DNA from: Laetiporus sulphureus 93-53
Lineage: Eukaryota > Basidiomycota > Agaricomycetes > Polyporales > Laetiporaceae
NCBI RefSeq assembly: GCF_001632365.1
Contig: NW_024468596.1
Location: forward strand, 1 to 64,000
DNA length: 64,000 nucleotides
Direction of reading: 5' to 3'
Shown piece after piece: positions 47,024-60,434 of the stretch. Under the pieces are notes generated by a model, which was given only the letters and a program-made list of their open reading frames with translations, made no database searches and had not been told where the DNA came from. A program made the position numbers and the translations under genes. Each line of letters begins with the position of its first letter. The stretch's first letter is position 1.

Positions 47024-47562
47024 TGCACGAAATGCCAAGTGCACCGTTGGATGAGGTGAAAGCTCGAGGAAAGCCGTCTGTGGGGGCGGATTCCTCGACA
47101 TTCCACTCTAAACCCACGGCAAAACGGGACCATTTCTCGAAACGATTTGCGAGACGGAGCGCATGGACAGCAATGACAAGCTGCTCACATGCGCACTGCA
47201 CCAAGCGCGATCTCACGGCGAAGCAGCAGGAATGTGCAATCTTTCTCACACGCATCCACACAACAGAGTTATGAATATGAAGTCTATTCAGTTGTCCAGT
47301 ACACAAATTCTATCAACCTATATCGATGCGGTAGAAATACATTACATTCGAAGGGCATTAAAGCCGCCAATGGTATGAAGGGCGGCACGGAAGATGGTAT
47401 CACGTTTCCGAGTCGATAAACGGCGAGAACTATCAATACAGTGGGGTGTGAGCGTGCATCCATACAAGATAACCGATAATGTCAACAAGGAATGAAAAGG
47501 TCATGCGTGTGCAGCGGACCCGCGTGAAAAGGGTTTTTCGTGGAGATAAGGAGCCCCGACGG
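47024..47562. other. Intergenic between the MFS gene and receptor 1
   Basis: The promoter of the MFS gene and the 3' flank of receptor 1. I looked for a small CaaX-ending frame on the plus strand and found none. Confidence 0.35.
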
Positions 47563-49182
47563 TTAGACCATATCTGACACATCGTGCGAGACAGGTGCTG
47601 GTACGTCCGGTGTTGGGCGTGAGATGGCGACAATCTCCTGTGCGACCTCGGCATTGTTGGTAGAGACTGGTGACGCTGGCTCACCAGCCTCCTTCTCAGC
47701 GTCTAATGCCTTGACTGGGGATCCCATGTACGTGCTTGATACCGAGCTCTGCGACGGCGAGTACGCGATCTTGGACTCGTCGATGGGCGTATCGTCGTCG
47801 AAGGATACCGAAATAGACAATCTGTCAGAGAATGACGTGACGGACGCGTTCCTTGTCTTGCGCTGCACGAACGACGGGATAGTGACACGAGCAAGGCCAC
47901 CCGACGGTAGTTTCGATCCACCCATTCTGCACGAGAATGTGAGGTCCGGCTAAACTAGCAATTAGAAGATGCACGTACCCGTACGAGGCATTCGAAGCAG
48001 AGCCAGTTCTCGTGAGGAAGCTTGTCGAAATACCAACACGCTTCACGACAGAGGTCAGCGCGGTCGAGTAGTGCTTCCGCGCCTCCTCCGCGCATCCGAA
48101 AAACAGGAAAAACAGCAGCGCGCATGCAATCGGATCCCAGATAGTGAACTGGATCGCCCGCCGAACGGCCGGGACGTTGTACCAGACAATCGTTGGGTAC
48201 TGGTCCACGCGAGAGAAATCGTAATGTACGTTCGCTAGCCCTTCCCACTTGTAGATGGGCTGCACGGCCGAATTGACGACATTCCAGACACCGAGTGGGA
48301 CTGTGCACACCATCTCGATACCGGCCAGTCCCATGAGACGGAGATAGCGGTTGTAGGTCAAATTGGAGTTCGAGGACATGAGCTCCTTGAACTGTCTGCG
48401 CCTCTTGTAGAAGGCGTACAGCGTCAAGCCTGAAGGATCAAGTCAGCTGAGCAACGCAGCGAAAGCAGCGTATATGACTTACTGCAGTACACCATGGAGA
48501 TCAGACCAATCACAACAGGCCAGATCGTGTAGAGGAAGTAAGACAGGATCGTGTTCGGGAATTCATACATGCATCCGTAGCCCTCGAAGAGGTCGAAGCG
48601 ATGACCCTGGTAGAACCAATCTGACGAACCGAATCAGTAAGGTTAGACGATGCAAGATGATAGCGCTGAGGATACTCACAGAGACCGACACACACAGCAG
48701 AAGGGACAAGACCAATCGCCAGATCGATCCAGATCATACGACGCTTGTCCGCGTGGGTGATGGAGACGGCAGACACGCTCGCAATCTTGTATAGACGACG
48801 ATTGATGATCAGGGACGCAGTGCAAATCCCAATGCCGGAGGCAAGCCGCCACCTTGACGCTTCAAGCACGTCAGAGCGAACTCGCAAACTCGTTTCACGA
48901 AGATCAAACGTACTGATATCGCACCAAACTGGTACCCAGTTAATGACATTGTCTTTCCAGACCGTCATATTGATGAACTGGATGAGGCACTGCGAACCGG
49001 TCCAGAATATGTACATAACGCATCCAACATTCCAAGCTGTGATCGTGCATCAGAACCGAGCAGATCATCCCAAACGAACACTACGTACCTTCCAGATGCC
49101 AGTAAAGAGGTATGCTAACCAGAGCAAAAGCGATAAACGAGAACGCCGTGGCGATAGTCTGGTGAGTTTCCCAGGACACCAT
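47563..49182 (-). CDS. STE3: Pheromone receptor 1, STE3-type GPCR
   Basis: Six exons on the minus strand, from ATG at 49182 (MVSWETHQTIATAF) to DVSDMV-stop at 47563; introns are GT-AG and 45-60 nt. Seven hydrophobic segments can be traced: FSFIAFALVSIPLYW; GCVMYIFWTGSQCLIQFI; a segment after VWCDI including IGICTASLIINRRLY; MIWIDLAIGLVPSAVCV; ILSYFLYTIWPVVIGLISMVY; YLRLMGLAGIEMVCTVPLGV; and IACALLFFLFFGCA. WCDI before TM3, YWFYQGHRFDLFEGYGC in the second outer loop and the FYKRRRQF inner loop are hallmarks of fungal STE3 a-factor-type receptors. The cytoplasmic tail is Ser/Thr-rich. In basidiomycetes such receptors control nuclear migration and clamp fusion, or act in non-mating signalling. 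A second receptor and a pheromone gene lie 11-14 kb away. Confidence 0.92.
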
Positions 49183-50490
49183 GATGCTTCAGATTAGACG
49201 AGCAGCGGACGGGTCGCAGGGGAAGCACCACAGCACTATCGTAGTCCTGGGGGAAACCTGGAGGGAGGGAGGAGAGGGCGATCGGGTCCATTTCACCCGA
49301 CGGAGGAACTTAAGGCTTCCATGTTGTCTTCTTGCTCGTGCATGGATTAGGCCGGTAGCTTGTACTCGGATATCGACCTCAAATCAATGCATGGGACGGA
49401 AGCATTTTTCGCGTAAAGATAAAGTTCACGAAGCGATACGAATCCGTCGCCCAAAGGGGAAGTCCCTTTATATTCGATCCCAGAATGGCAGGAAAAGACG
49501 CTGGGAACCGAGTGGAGATTGGCTCAATGTCGTAAGGATGGAAAGCAGCACCGGAACCAAAATCCGCTAGACCCAAGGTGGTCAAGGAAATAGCCAAAGC
49601 CAGTCTTGAGCCCTCCAGGTACGCCGCGCAAGAACGGCGCGCTTAACAAACACGTGTTCTGCCTATGCCGATTGCGCAACCTTGCAGAGGTTGACATTCG
49701 TACCTCGGGGAGTACAAGGCAAGTTGCACGACTTTGCTAGCAACGCGTCAGCGAATGCAAAGATAGCGTTGTTTCAGGCAGCAAAGTGTCCGAATGCAGG
49801 TTGGACGGTACGACATGGCCGCAGCGACGTAAACCAGCGCAGTCAGATCAGAAAGATCAGACATCGCTTGCGTCAAAACATCGCAACCAGTTTTGCGCCA
49901 GAGCGAGCAGACCAGCGTCTCGTACTTTGTATATCGAGACGGAAAACAAAGTCGCCACGCAAGCCTGAGAAACACCACGAGCAAACTATTCAGTAGGGCG
50001 ATGTCATTTGAGCTTGTGCTTTCGCCATTGTGCGCAAGGTTAGACAGCATCGCCAGCGAAACGAGAGAAATAAGACGAGCAGCGAGCAGGAAGCACCGCG
50101 ACGGCGAGCGAACAACTCTATATGCATTCGGGCTACGCCGAAGCTTATTGTCACCCAGCAGACCGGCGCTCCTTGAAGTTGAAAGCTTCAACTTGTCTCT
50201 GCTACTAGCCCGAGTTCGTGTACGGCCTCTTCCAGAGCAAAGACACCAAAACTGAAATCACATACTTCTCGAGTGCACATGCCCGTACACAGTATCAATC
50301 ATGTAGGGTACCCGGTTTTCCAATTGGCGAAGGTTCTCTTTGCTACTGAAACCTTGACCGTAAGTACGAGCATATGGACGATGTGTACTCTTTCTTCTAT
50401 GTATGTCTCTATCGCTCATAGGCACTACGCGATAACTACGCAGCGTGTTTGAATAGATCAGGTTGAGCCATTCGAGAATGGCTAATCCCA
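49183..50490. other. Intergenic, upstream of receptor 1
   Basis: The promoter of receptor 1. Several open frames exist on both strands but none has a recognisable domain or a CaaX end. Confidence 0.35.
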
Positions 50491-52330
50491 TTGGCATCGG
50501 TCTGCGCGAAGCTGAAGAGCGACTTCCTCAAAGATATCTTTAAGAGCGGTCGAAGTCAAAGCCTACATGCAAATCATATGGAAGAAGCTCCTGGAAATTA
50601 TGATCACATCCTCCCGTACGTGCGTCATGGCTGTTTCGCGAGTTGTTGCTCACTAGGTGGAATTGAGAAGTTCGGTACCCAGGCGTGCCTGGAGCTAGCA
50701 AAGAAGGACCATGAGACCTTCATTGCCATTCCTGAGGTTGCGGAATGTTTGGCATCGTCCTCTGTGTTTCACGACCCTCTGAATGATTCCAAGGACATCG
50801 GAATTCCGCGAGGCCTACGTTTCACGTTACAGCTCGCATCATCCACCACCTTGAGCTCGCAACGACCTCCACAGTAATGCAGAGAAATCGTCGGCTGTGG
50901 CAGTGCCTTCCAGTCACAATACGTGCAGATGGTATAATGTCTTTGTATATCTTCATGGTTGCAGAGCTGACGAGTATGCACGCCTGCCCGCAGACCAACG
51001 AGTTGTCTAAAATCAGGTAGCGTGGCCAGGGAGTCGAGAAGCAGGCCGCCAGTGACGCCTGATCCACATCCTCACAGTGTCCCCCTCGGTAGCATCGTCC
51101 ACGTCAATGCTTGGACACTTCTTTGCGCGATGAAAGATTATTGGCGTGCGGCCGACCTCCCGTCACAGACGGAGATGTTGCTATGAGCATTGGACCTGAA
51201 CGGATGTGTGCAGCCTGATAGTGGCCTACAAGGAGGACGAAAGGGTCTCGGACTTCGTCGGGGCGCACTTCTTCGACTCGCAAGCCAACGGATCTTTCGC
51301 GCAGCTTGTTCTCGGTCTAGCCGATGTGTACGGATGGTGAGGTCGAAAAGAAACACACGACAAATCGTGTTCGGTGCCAACCGTTCATGGTCGAGAAATA
51401 CGATGGCGCATTGTTGATGGCCTGTGTTCCATGGATATCCTGATTTCCTTCCGCAACTGCGTCGTTGGTAAGTTGTATCGTCCCGCGAAGGCATGTGTTG
51501 TTCGATGGGGCATCGCGACCTTCTCCTGAAGACGGTACATCTTCCACCGTGATGCCAGCGTCAAACTTGCTGACAGGCCTCCTGCATTGCCTCACCGAAA
51601 AGAGCAAACACATGCCCGAATTTGTGCAGGGCTTTCGACACGCAGACGGGCCAGTACAAGAGAAAGTAGTAGCAAGTAGTAGCTTGATCAACATCTGTCT
51701 GGCAACTGTTACAGAATCATCTGATGAGGCAGTGCGCGAGAATTTGCCAAACAATGCATCAGATTTTGTGGAGCAGGCTTCGCAGACACTGATACCTTCA
51801 TCATTGTCGACTGAGTCCCGTGGCGTGATAAATCTCACCTGTTCTTAAAGAAGGAAATGGATCAGACGATGACGCAGGAGCAGAAAAGCGTTTGCGTATG
51901 CTCAAGAGGTTTAGGACGTGATGGGCGGAATACTACTCAGGTTAGGGAAGTAGTTTATGCTGCATTCCTCTTTCTGCGATACTCAGCTTGGAATACCAGC
52001 TCGCACTGGTCTGACACCGAGTTCAAGTACTCGTCCCTTAGCCTCACCCGGTGGTAGTGATCCCCGTTTCACAAGTGCGGCCCCATTTGCACATGTCATG
52101 CCTTTTTGGTATGCCTGGCTGAATCAATTGAACCATTAGAAATTTTATGTTTCTCAATCTCGACGAGATTGTTAGTTTCAAACTGATGAGAGTGCCTGCT
52201 CTCCAGACCTGTAAGGGATCACGCATTGTACAGTAGCATATGTAAATACCTATCCGTACTATAAGCTAGCCGGGGTTGTACAAAAAAGTTATTAAATCGT
52301 GAATACAAGGCCGTGTACTCGTAAAGATCT
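50491..52330. other. Coding-like interval, no gene resolved
   Basis: A plus-strand frame at 50491-50877 (128 codons, with HGCFASCCSLGGIEKFGTQ) and another piece near 51218-51330 (DFVGAHFFDSQANGSFAQL) look protein-like. I cannot join them through convincing introns and do not recognise a family. A decayed gene within the receptor locus is possible. From about 51860 to 52330 nothing is recognised. Confidence 0.25.
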
Positions 52331-55300
52331 TCAAGGCGGTCTGTGCTTACGTGTTTCAGGAGCTTTTCCTTTGCTTGAGCTCGGACGAACCGACTCTGTG
52401 TCCTCGTTCAGCTCCTCAAAGTGCAGTACCAGGTCCTTGACGCTGCCAACGCTGCTGCGCCTACTGCTAGTTCTCGACAGTGGACGCCTTATGTCGAAAG
52501 AAAACGTGACAGCGTGCAGATCCAGTGTTGATTGCGATGGCGCGGACCGGGGAATGAGTGATGGTTTGCTTGAGGAAGCATGTTGGAGTTCCACCATCTC
52601 CTGTGCGTGAGGAAGCTTTGATGCTGGGTTAGGCACTGAAGTAGCACCCGGCGATCGAGGTCGTTCGAGGGGCTCTGGAGGTGGAGTAGGCAGGCTAGGT
52701 TGCGCAGAAGGTACGGATTTCGCTCTGGAAGGCTTCGCAGACGCGGGCAAATACGAGGAGAATAATCCCTTCGTGCGCACAGCGATTGAAGGCGATGGAA
52801 CAGTGGCGCTTGTATTCCCGCTGTCTACGACGTCGCGTCGTGAAGGATTCAACGAATGCTTAGTCGTTGCAGACGGCGCGGTGCTGACAGCGGGGTTTGA
52901 GGCTCTGAATGTATGAACGCGTTGACTGGATGCGTCGCCTTGTTGGGCGGAGGCCAATAACTCCCAGGGGTACAAGGATGATGTATGCGCACCATTCCGG
53001 CCGTGAACATCACGAGATACACGGGGCACGTTGGGCGTTGGCGGTGCAATCTTGCCTGAACGCTGTTTCTTCTGCAAAGCTTGTGTTCGGCGCAGGAGAC
53101 TCTCACTGGTGCGAGATGAGCAAGTTCTACAGTATGAACGACGAGTGTAACGCACCGACTGAATCCTAGTCGTCCCATCAAGGCTTCGACTCCGCCTTCC
53201 AGCTCGATGAATCTGTCGACGACATTCTCCAGGCGAATGTTGTCGGCGTCAGCGAGCGCGCTGCTGCCCAACTTCTGGCGAGAGCCGACGGCAAGCCGCT
53301 CATCCGTAAAGCAGGAATCCAGTCGCCTCCAGTCTTTTTTCGTCCAATCGAATGCGACGGATATGTCTTCAGGAGTTGCAGGAAATGTGCGACTAATGTC
53401 AAATCTCATGCCGGATCGTCCTGGTGTTCTCAACGAGCTGCGGGGCTGGAGAAGTCCGCTCATATCCTCGCCAGATATGTGGAGTGACCGTTCGGCTTCC
53501 TCGAGGAGCTCTGTAGGCGTCATAGAGATGCCCCCGGGAATAACGACCTGATCATCGCTCTCGCCACCAAGAGTGTGACGTCGATTCACCAAGGACATCT
53601 GCTTTCTGATGCCAGCCTCTGACAACGTCTTCCGAAGGGCGTTCTCAACAAACGAGCCAACGCCAATATGTGACGATCTGCGGTTCTTGGCTAAGACGCG
53701 CGGGAGGCAGTCATAGTTGTGCTTACATAGTACGATCCATTGCGGGTGAGCCACATTCACTGCACGAAAGGATAGCAACTGTACTCACCATCTTGAGAAT
53801 AGCCGCTGCACGGGCTGCTGCCATCGGATCGCTGCTAGTGACTTCAACAACACCCTCCTCCAAAGGTTCCGTCTCATCGTCGCTGGAGATTTCCTCCTCG
53901 TCCTGTTGCATGGCAACAGGCCCTACGGTGGCCTCCTCCACGGCAGGTATCGCGGCTGTTTCATCTGATTGCAACTGAGTGAAATCGAAAGGACGAACCG
54001 TCCAAGGTTGCATCGTATTCGCGTGCTGTTCTACAAGACGTCGCGTGGCTTCCACCTCCACAGCAGGTGTCACAGCAGGCTCAATGGACTGCAGCTGACT
54101 AAGACCCAACGGTTGAACAGTCAAAGGCTGCGCCGTGCCCGCATGTTCGTGCACAATGATCAACTCCGGCTCTGGAGGGAAAATCTGGACGATCTGCTCC
54201 TCGCCTCGACGTCCGACCTCGTGCGATACGGTTTCTATCGAAGGGGCATCATTAATGCGCAGGCAACTTCCTGAGATCGTAAGAAAGTACCTTCTGCAGG
54301 TTTCACGTTGGCCGTCAATAACTCTGAGATAATCAAATGGCTGTCTATGTCGATAGATTTATGCCCCTCCAGGACTTGATGATCACTGCTATCGTCAACT
54401 ACCGTCTCAACTCCCGCGGAATACCTGTCATGAGCTACATCGACGCGCGTTTCGAGACTAGACTGAGACGGCGATTCTCTGTTGAGGTCTCGTCCCGCGG
54501 GTTGATCTATTGGGATTGTTTCAGTAGGTTGATGTGGCGGAGGTGAAAGCGGGACATCCGGCTGCTCAAGCGACACATCAACAGCAACGGGGAATACATC
54601 ATTGATAGCTTGATGCTCTTTCTGATAGGATTCTTGCTCCCTCTGCAGCGGCTCCTCTTCCTGCTGAGACTCATCGAACTCCGCCATAGCTGATTCGTGG
54701 CTTCGTTTCAGAATGGATTGCGGCCAGCGGCGCATCGACTCTGGAACAGGGCTAACAGGCCGTCCCCAAGCCTCCATCCGAGCCAGTTCGTCTTCATCCG
54801 GCGGGTCCTGTTTGATGGGCACGGTGAACGTCACGAATCTGCCCGTGTATTCTCCTTCCTCATCAAACATCCCATCGTCCGACCCACTGTCGCTCCAGAC
54901 GTCAGGTGCCTCCACCACTACACTCTCAGGATTGAACGGCGAGGTGGGAAGCATGTCGTCGGTCATGCCGGTATTGTACGCGTTGACGGGATTGTCCAGG
55001 TTCAGACTGCCACTGTCATCTTCATTGGTATCGTGCGGCTGTGAAGACGATGCGGGCATAATTGGGGGAGTGTGTCGGGAGGAATTGACCGCGTGGGGAG
55101 GGCCGCGTTCTGAGTGATCACCGGATAATAAAAGAGGGTCAGGCGTTGGCGATGGGGGAGGTAGCGGCAATGTGAGGTCGACCTCCGGAGGTTCCTTCTT
55201 GATGGTCAAGACAAGCTTCTTTTGCGATGCTTTCGACTTCTGTGCAAATTTCTGCTTCTTTGAGGAGGCCATGGGAGGGGTATGATAGACCTCTCGAGGA

Positions 55301-56059
55301 GAAGTGAAGTGTTCGTGGGGTGGCTCATACGGAACAGTAGTGTTGGCTGGCCGTTGTCGATGATGTTCAGCGCCCCTATGAGGAGAACTGTTATCCAAAA
55401 TCAGCTCGTTGAAGTGCTGAGCGCGATTCAATGCCTCCTCTATCAAGGGAGTGGAGGGCCGCCTCGACGAGGATGATTCACCAGCAGACGCATTGTTTTT
55501 AGAAGGGGGAGCAGGGTGGAGTGTGGATGAATCTTCCGAGACCAATGTGACTGCACGCTTGGCATGCTTCCGCGCTCTTGTGTTTGGAGTAGTGAGTATG
55601 GTAGAGCTTTCGCTCTTCGCCGGAGATGCGGCGGTGGACAACTGTCGTTTACGCTTAGACGTTGCAGATTTTGATGCTCTGGAGGACGATGATGGTTTGG
55701 CAAGAAGTGATGGCGTAAATGGATGTCGAGCGTCAGATTGTGTTATAGATTTCCCCGCAGAACGCTGCACATTGTCAATCTCACGCGGACCCTGCAACAA
55801 CGGGATCGCTCACGGTACTCGGACCAGAACGCAGCATTTCCTCGGGAGGAGGACTCATGAGCATCCGAGAGGCGTCCGAGTCCTCTGGTGGTGCGAATAA
55901 CCCAGAGCCATCGTTGTCAAGAATATTCTGTCGTGTATCGACCGAGAGCGGTTGCGATCTGGTGGAGATGTGCTTTCGCTTCGCAGCTCGCACGTTGTGT
56001 CTCGATGAACCAAGAAGAGCATCCAATGTGGACAGAGAATCTCGAGGCTTGCGAGCCAT
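52331..56059 (-). CDS. Large Ser/Pro-rich protein, function unknown
   Basis: A minus-strand gene with at least four coding blocks. It starts MARKPRDSLSTLDALLGSS (56059). A block at about 55680-54235 is basic at first (SKRKRQL, NTRARKHAKRA) and then acidic and proline-rich. A block at 54163-53780 has two imperfect repeats (PLTVQPLGLSQLQS and PWTVRPFDFTQLQS). The most conserved-looking part is at about 53720-53160: VENALRKTLSEAGIRKQMSL, then FDWTKKDWRRLDSCFTDERL and ENVVDRFIELEGG. A last block ends APETRKHRPP at 52331. The size, basic patches and low complexity suggest a nuclear or cytoskeletal regulator, but I cannot name it. The first junction (after GPSTVSDPV) probably uses a 125-nt intron to ASKSATSKRKR. 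Confidence 0.6.
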
Positions 56060-56316
56060 AGTCAATGAAACATTGTTCAGCAAGCAGCAGTGGATAAATC
56101 AAGAGAACAGCGCTTGGGAAACCACAAACGCTCGAACCTGGGATTAACATGACGCGTGACGATCTCCACGTGAGTGTGACGCACCGTAACACCCTCCAAA
56201 GCCACCGTCGCGCAACGCGTGATTTCAGATGATTTCACTCTGTTCTCGACTCCCATGTGCTGCTCGCTGCACCCGTAGCCATCTACGTCGCCCCAATCGA
56301 TACCCTCTTTGCAGCG

Positions 56317-58587
56317 ATGTCTGACACTGAGCTAACACTTCCAGAAGCAGGGCCATCACGACGCGAGACGGCTTCTCCGATCGCACAAGTCTCGGATCAG
56401 GGCAATGCGGGCGGTGGAACCAATGAAGAAGGTAGCACGGACGATGGTGCGGAAAGCGAGTACGAAAGCGATATTGGGATTATACCACCTGGTCACTTCA
56501 GTGCCGGTTTCAAAGGCAAGGGCGTTGCGCCGCAACCGTCGCGCCCGAAACCACCCACTGTGCGCATCGAGACGCGCCCGCCTGGTCGCACGACCTCCTC
56601 TTGGGCAGATCTCGATCAGTCCATCATTCTTGCCTGCGTTTCGCCTATAGGCAACTGGCTCACCGGCGGCGACTACGTGAAAAGTCTCATTCTCTTCGCC
56701 CTGCTCATATACTACCTTCACCAGGTGATCGAAGGTGAGTATCTCGAGGATCCGTTACATTCGTACTCGTTTTCCGTCCGACGACTTAGTATAACTCTGT
56801 GCCCTGGCCCTTCATCTTGAGAGCGCGCGCTGGGACGGTCGCTGAGAGTGCATCGCCTGGTCGCGTGCTTGGAGAGACTTGCCTCGTTGCGGAGCTTTCG
56901 CAAGATCACTTATGCGTGACCACACCTACGAGGACTGGCGGCTTGGAGTGACGTCTCGGCTGTCATGTTCGGCTCCTTGGCTCCCCTCCCCACCCCTCCT
57001 ATTTACCATTTGCCTTGAATGGGTACGAAGGCTAACCAGAAGTGTGCTGTTGCCCGTTGTCTCGGGAATGTCACCCGTGGTGTCGGATGTGAATTGATGA
57101 AAGTATGACGGTTACATACTCCCCTGTTCCTCACACAGACCAGAAAGTGTGTTCTTGTTCAAGGGGAGGATGTTAGGCGCAGCCTTTCACAATGTTTCTG
57201 GTTTCGAAGCTCTCGGTGATGGGCTTGCTGCTTGAGATGCCTTAGTTTCATCTGGTCACTTTTTTCCGGAATTATTCTTCGCATGCATAGCAGTAGATTA
57301 CAGGGAATATGGCCTTGAACGTCCAGAATTTGTGCCCTCAAAATAGTGGTATTGGATTGATTCTAATCTCGGTTGTCTGCAGTGCCTTGGAAATTATATC
57401 AGGAATCTCTCCCTCGGAAGCCAGCGCACCCACGCAGGACTCATGCAGAAGACTCTAACCCCATCATCAAGTTGGCTGAGACCGAGCTCCACCAACAAGA
57501 AATCTTCCTGCTAGGTTTCACGGTCTTCTCTCCGTTTCTTGCTGCAATACTTCTTTATTTCGTCCTGGACGCTCTCGGCGGCGCCGATTCGCTCTCATGG
57601 TTCAGCACAACACTCTTCGTGCTCGCAGCGGGCATCCGACCATGGAATCATCTTATCTCACGGCTCCAATCGCGCACGCAGGCGCTACACGATGCCGTGC
57701 ACTACCCGCCCGACGCGGCGGCCGAGGCGGAGCAGGCGGCGCGGGTCACGGCTCGGCTAGATGCCATGGCGGCTAAATTGCAGGAGCTGCAAACCCATGT
57801 AGTTCACGCGGAGATTTTGCTGGAGCCGATGGAGAGCCTGCGCGAGGCGGTGGACCAGTTGAAACTCGAAGCAAAGCAGAGCGAGCGGAAGGCGAAGGTA
57901 GCGCGGGAGGCGTTCGAAAAGCGCGTCACAACTCTCGCGACAGGTCTGCTACATCTTGAACAGTCACGCAAGATCGATACGGACACGATCATGGCACTGC
58001 GCGCTCAAGAGGCCCCGCTGTACGTACTGGCATACCAGCGCGCGTGCAGATATATTGGCCCCCTTCTGGCGGGCTTACGTCGCTTGCCAAAGATGATGTG
58101 GATGCCGCGCTCGCAAGAGCCGGGACATGGTAAGATGGGAAATGGCACTGCCGATGGCGCTGTACATCACAACGGCATCCTGAAGAACGGGAATGGTCAC
58201 ATGAGCGGCATTCCCCCACGCACATCTGCCCGCGAGAACGGCTCGCATCCTGGCTCCCCCCGCCTTCCTACCATCCCTGAAGCCGTGCACTCAGACAGCG
58301 ACGCAGATTCGGAGGGGACATTCGTGTCGGAGAAGGAAAAGGAGAGAGAAAGTCCGGTAATGTCTCCCGTTGCGCGCCCGCGCGAGAAGGCTCGGCGAAT
58401 GAGAAGCAGAAGCCGGAGTGGCAGCAAGAAAATGGTGCCCCCTCGGAGACACGCTCCGCTGTCATTTGGCCAGTGGGCTCTCCAGTGCGCGCAAAGCGTG
58501 GTGCTGTGGCCATACCTCGTGAGCGTCAAGATCTTGAAACTCATGTTGCCGCCCCCCCTGCAGCGAATTTTGCCTCGCGCTGTTTGA
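56317..58587 (+). CDS. Membrane protein with coiled coil, function unknown
   Basis: Two exons, 56317-56734 and 57383-58587, joined in phase 1 (QVIEV-PWKLYQESLP); 540 residues. The N-terminal 100 residues are acidic and low-complexity. Hydrophobic segments follow at YVKSLILFALLIYYLHQVI (end of exon 1), then IFLLGFTVFSPFLAAILLYF and WFSTTLFVLAAG. A coiled coil of about 100 residues follows (AEAEQAARVTARLDAMAAKL through LREAVDQLKLEAKQSERKAK). A disordered basic stretch (RRMRSRSRSGSKKM) precedes a C-terminal hydrophobic segment (WALQCAQSVVLWPYLVSV). The layout suggests an ER or nuclear-envelope protein; I do not recognise the family. The single intron is 648 nt, far longer than any other intron I resolved here. 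Confidence 0.75.
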
Positions 58588-60434
58588 ATGGAAGGAATCG
58601 GGATAGGTTCATATAAGGATACCTCGCATTGTTTCGGTGAATGATTGTGTATGTCACGGATTGGAGAGGGACTCTTAATTCTTTGTTTTGTGATTCCCCC
58701 AGTCGAATACGTTACCCCCCTCTGTATATTGATCGCGTACTGGTGTCCGCCTTGCCTCTTCGTTTGTTCCGCATGTGGATTGTCTCCTTTCAACTTTACT
58801 ATCGCTGTACGTGCACTCGGAAATATCCTTCATACGTGATGAACGAGCTTACCGCTTGAATGGAGCCACCTTTCGATGGTTAACGACCGCATCGTTGGCC
58901 TCATGCATTGGCTATGCGCCTGCGTAGGTTGCTTCACATGAGGATAAAATGCAAAATTTCTGTGGGAAGTCGAGTGCGTAGTGACAGATCTGCCGCACCG
59001 ATTACGCACATATGGATATTCTCCAGCTACTATACCGTGCTTTTCGATGCATAGATGTCATCACAGCAGAAGAGCATCGTTATTTCTTCTGTTCCTTATG
59101 CCACGTCCCCCCCTTCCGTGTGAACATCAAGTTATGGCATCGCGTATCAGAACGACGCGCAATGCGATTGAATCAGCCTCTTGATCGCCTGGCTATTGTT
59201 TCGCCACACGGCAATCGTTTTGCGGCGCCGCATGTGAGGGCAGCATACTTTTGCCATACCGTATAAGTCGTTACGGGCGACACGCACTGGTGAGAAAGAC
59301 CGCAGCCAATAGCGCTAGCCACCAATACGGAGTTTTCTAATTCAGACCAACGTCATAGGACGGCTGAGCGTGCTGCGAGAAAACTATGTCGCTTCTTTGA
59401 CTCTACAGCCGTTGAATGCGTGGACATTCTCTCGTGGCCGAGGCGAATCCGACTGCATGATATCGATTGCTTTTGCAGTTCCTGACTCGGAGTCTCTAGC
59501 ACCTGCCGCTGGTTTTTACCTACAACTGTAAAAACACGACTCACCGGTAATCTCGGGCTACGCGACGAGTTGTCGTGGCGCTGGCCTCGTTGAAGACACT
59601 TCGTCATGCATGGTCCGTTATCAACCGTCGGCCCTTTTGTATCTTTAATATGCTTGCTAGATGACTCGAAGCCTGTATGGCCAAGAATCGAGTGCTGCAG
59701 CCTGCCGTAGGGCCGATAGTGCAAACATAAGAAGGTCACGATTTTATGGGCAATGGTCATTTGCACGGTCCAGGCACGCATTCAGATGAAGTCCTGCAGG
59801 AAGGGAGGTCAATCAATTCCACTCAACTCAACAATCGCGGTCACGTGCACGTGTCAAGACAATAAGACGGTACGAGATCTGACTCTTGCCTGCACACCGC
59901 TCTAATCTTGCGCATCGTACAGAACCCGTGCCTTTTGTCTTCGCTGAACTCACGCTAGAAGAAAGGCGGCCGGGGGATTGCGGATGATGAAGTGGACGCA
60001 CGCCGCGCCGCGTGGGCCACTTTGTGCAAGTGAGCGATTACATTGTCAGTTCAACGACAGGGCCGTCCAAAATGACGGACGTGGTGAGAATGATTGGCTT
60101 TTGCCGCAGATGTAAAAAGATGCGTATTTCGATGTCTCCTGCACCACGGACGCAGCCCGATGGATCTATCGAAATGCTCCCAAGAAGTCGTCGAGTGAAG
60201 AGAACAATAAGAGGAACACATGCATTGGCGCTCATCGGGTGTCGGATTGCGCATTGCACAACTTCGATTGTCAACAGGTCGTGGCTAGCGGGCGATTGCG
60301 ATCTATGACAGCTAATTGTTTGCGTCCTGAACCGATGCATAAAAAGCTGTGGACGAGGGGCGTCCCGCAGCTGTGAGCTTCTCGCCAACGCCTCATCGCC
60401 GGTTGCTTCTGCACGCTCATCCTCCTCGTTTGCA
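58588..60434. other. Gene-poor interval upstream of the pheromone gene
   Basis: No supported gene. An open frame of 142 codons at 59353-59781 (-) and one of 84 codons at 59012-59266 (+) show no domain. It should include the pheromone promoter. Confidence 0.35.

Noticed and set aside
51317..51838. 173-codon minus-strand open frame between receptor 1 and the Ser/Pro-rich gene
   Set aside because: Overlaps an equally long plus-strand frame; neither has a domain, so neither is supported.
59012..59266. Open frame ending CHTV, considered as a second pheromone precursor
   Set aside because: CHTV is not an aliphatic CaaX box, the frame is too long, and its start does not resemble other precursors.
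59353..59781. 142-codon open frame on the minus strand
   Set aside because: No domain, no splice-compatible neighbours and unremarkable composition; treated as chance.
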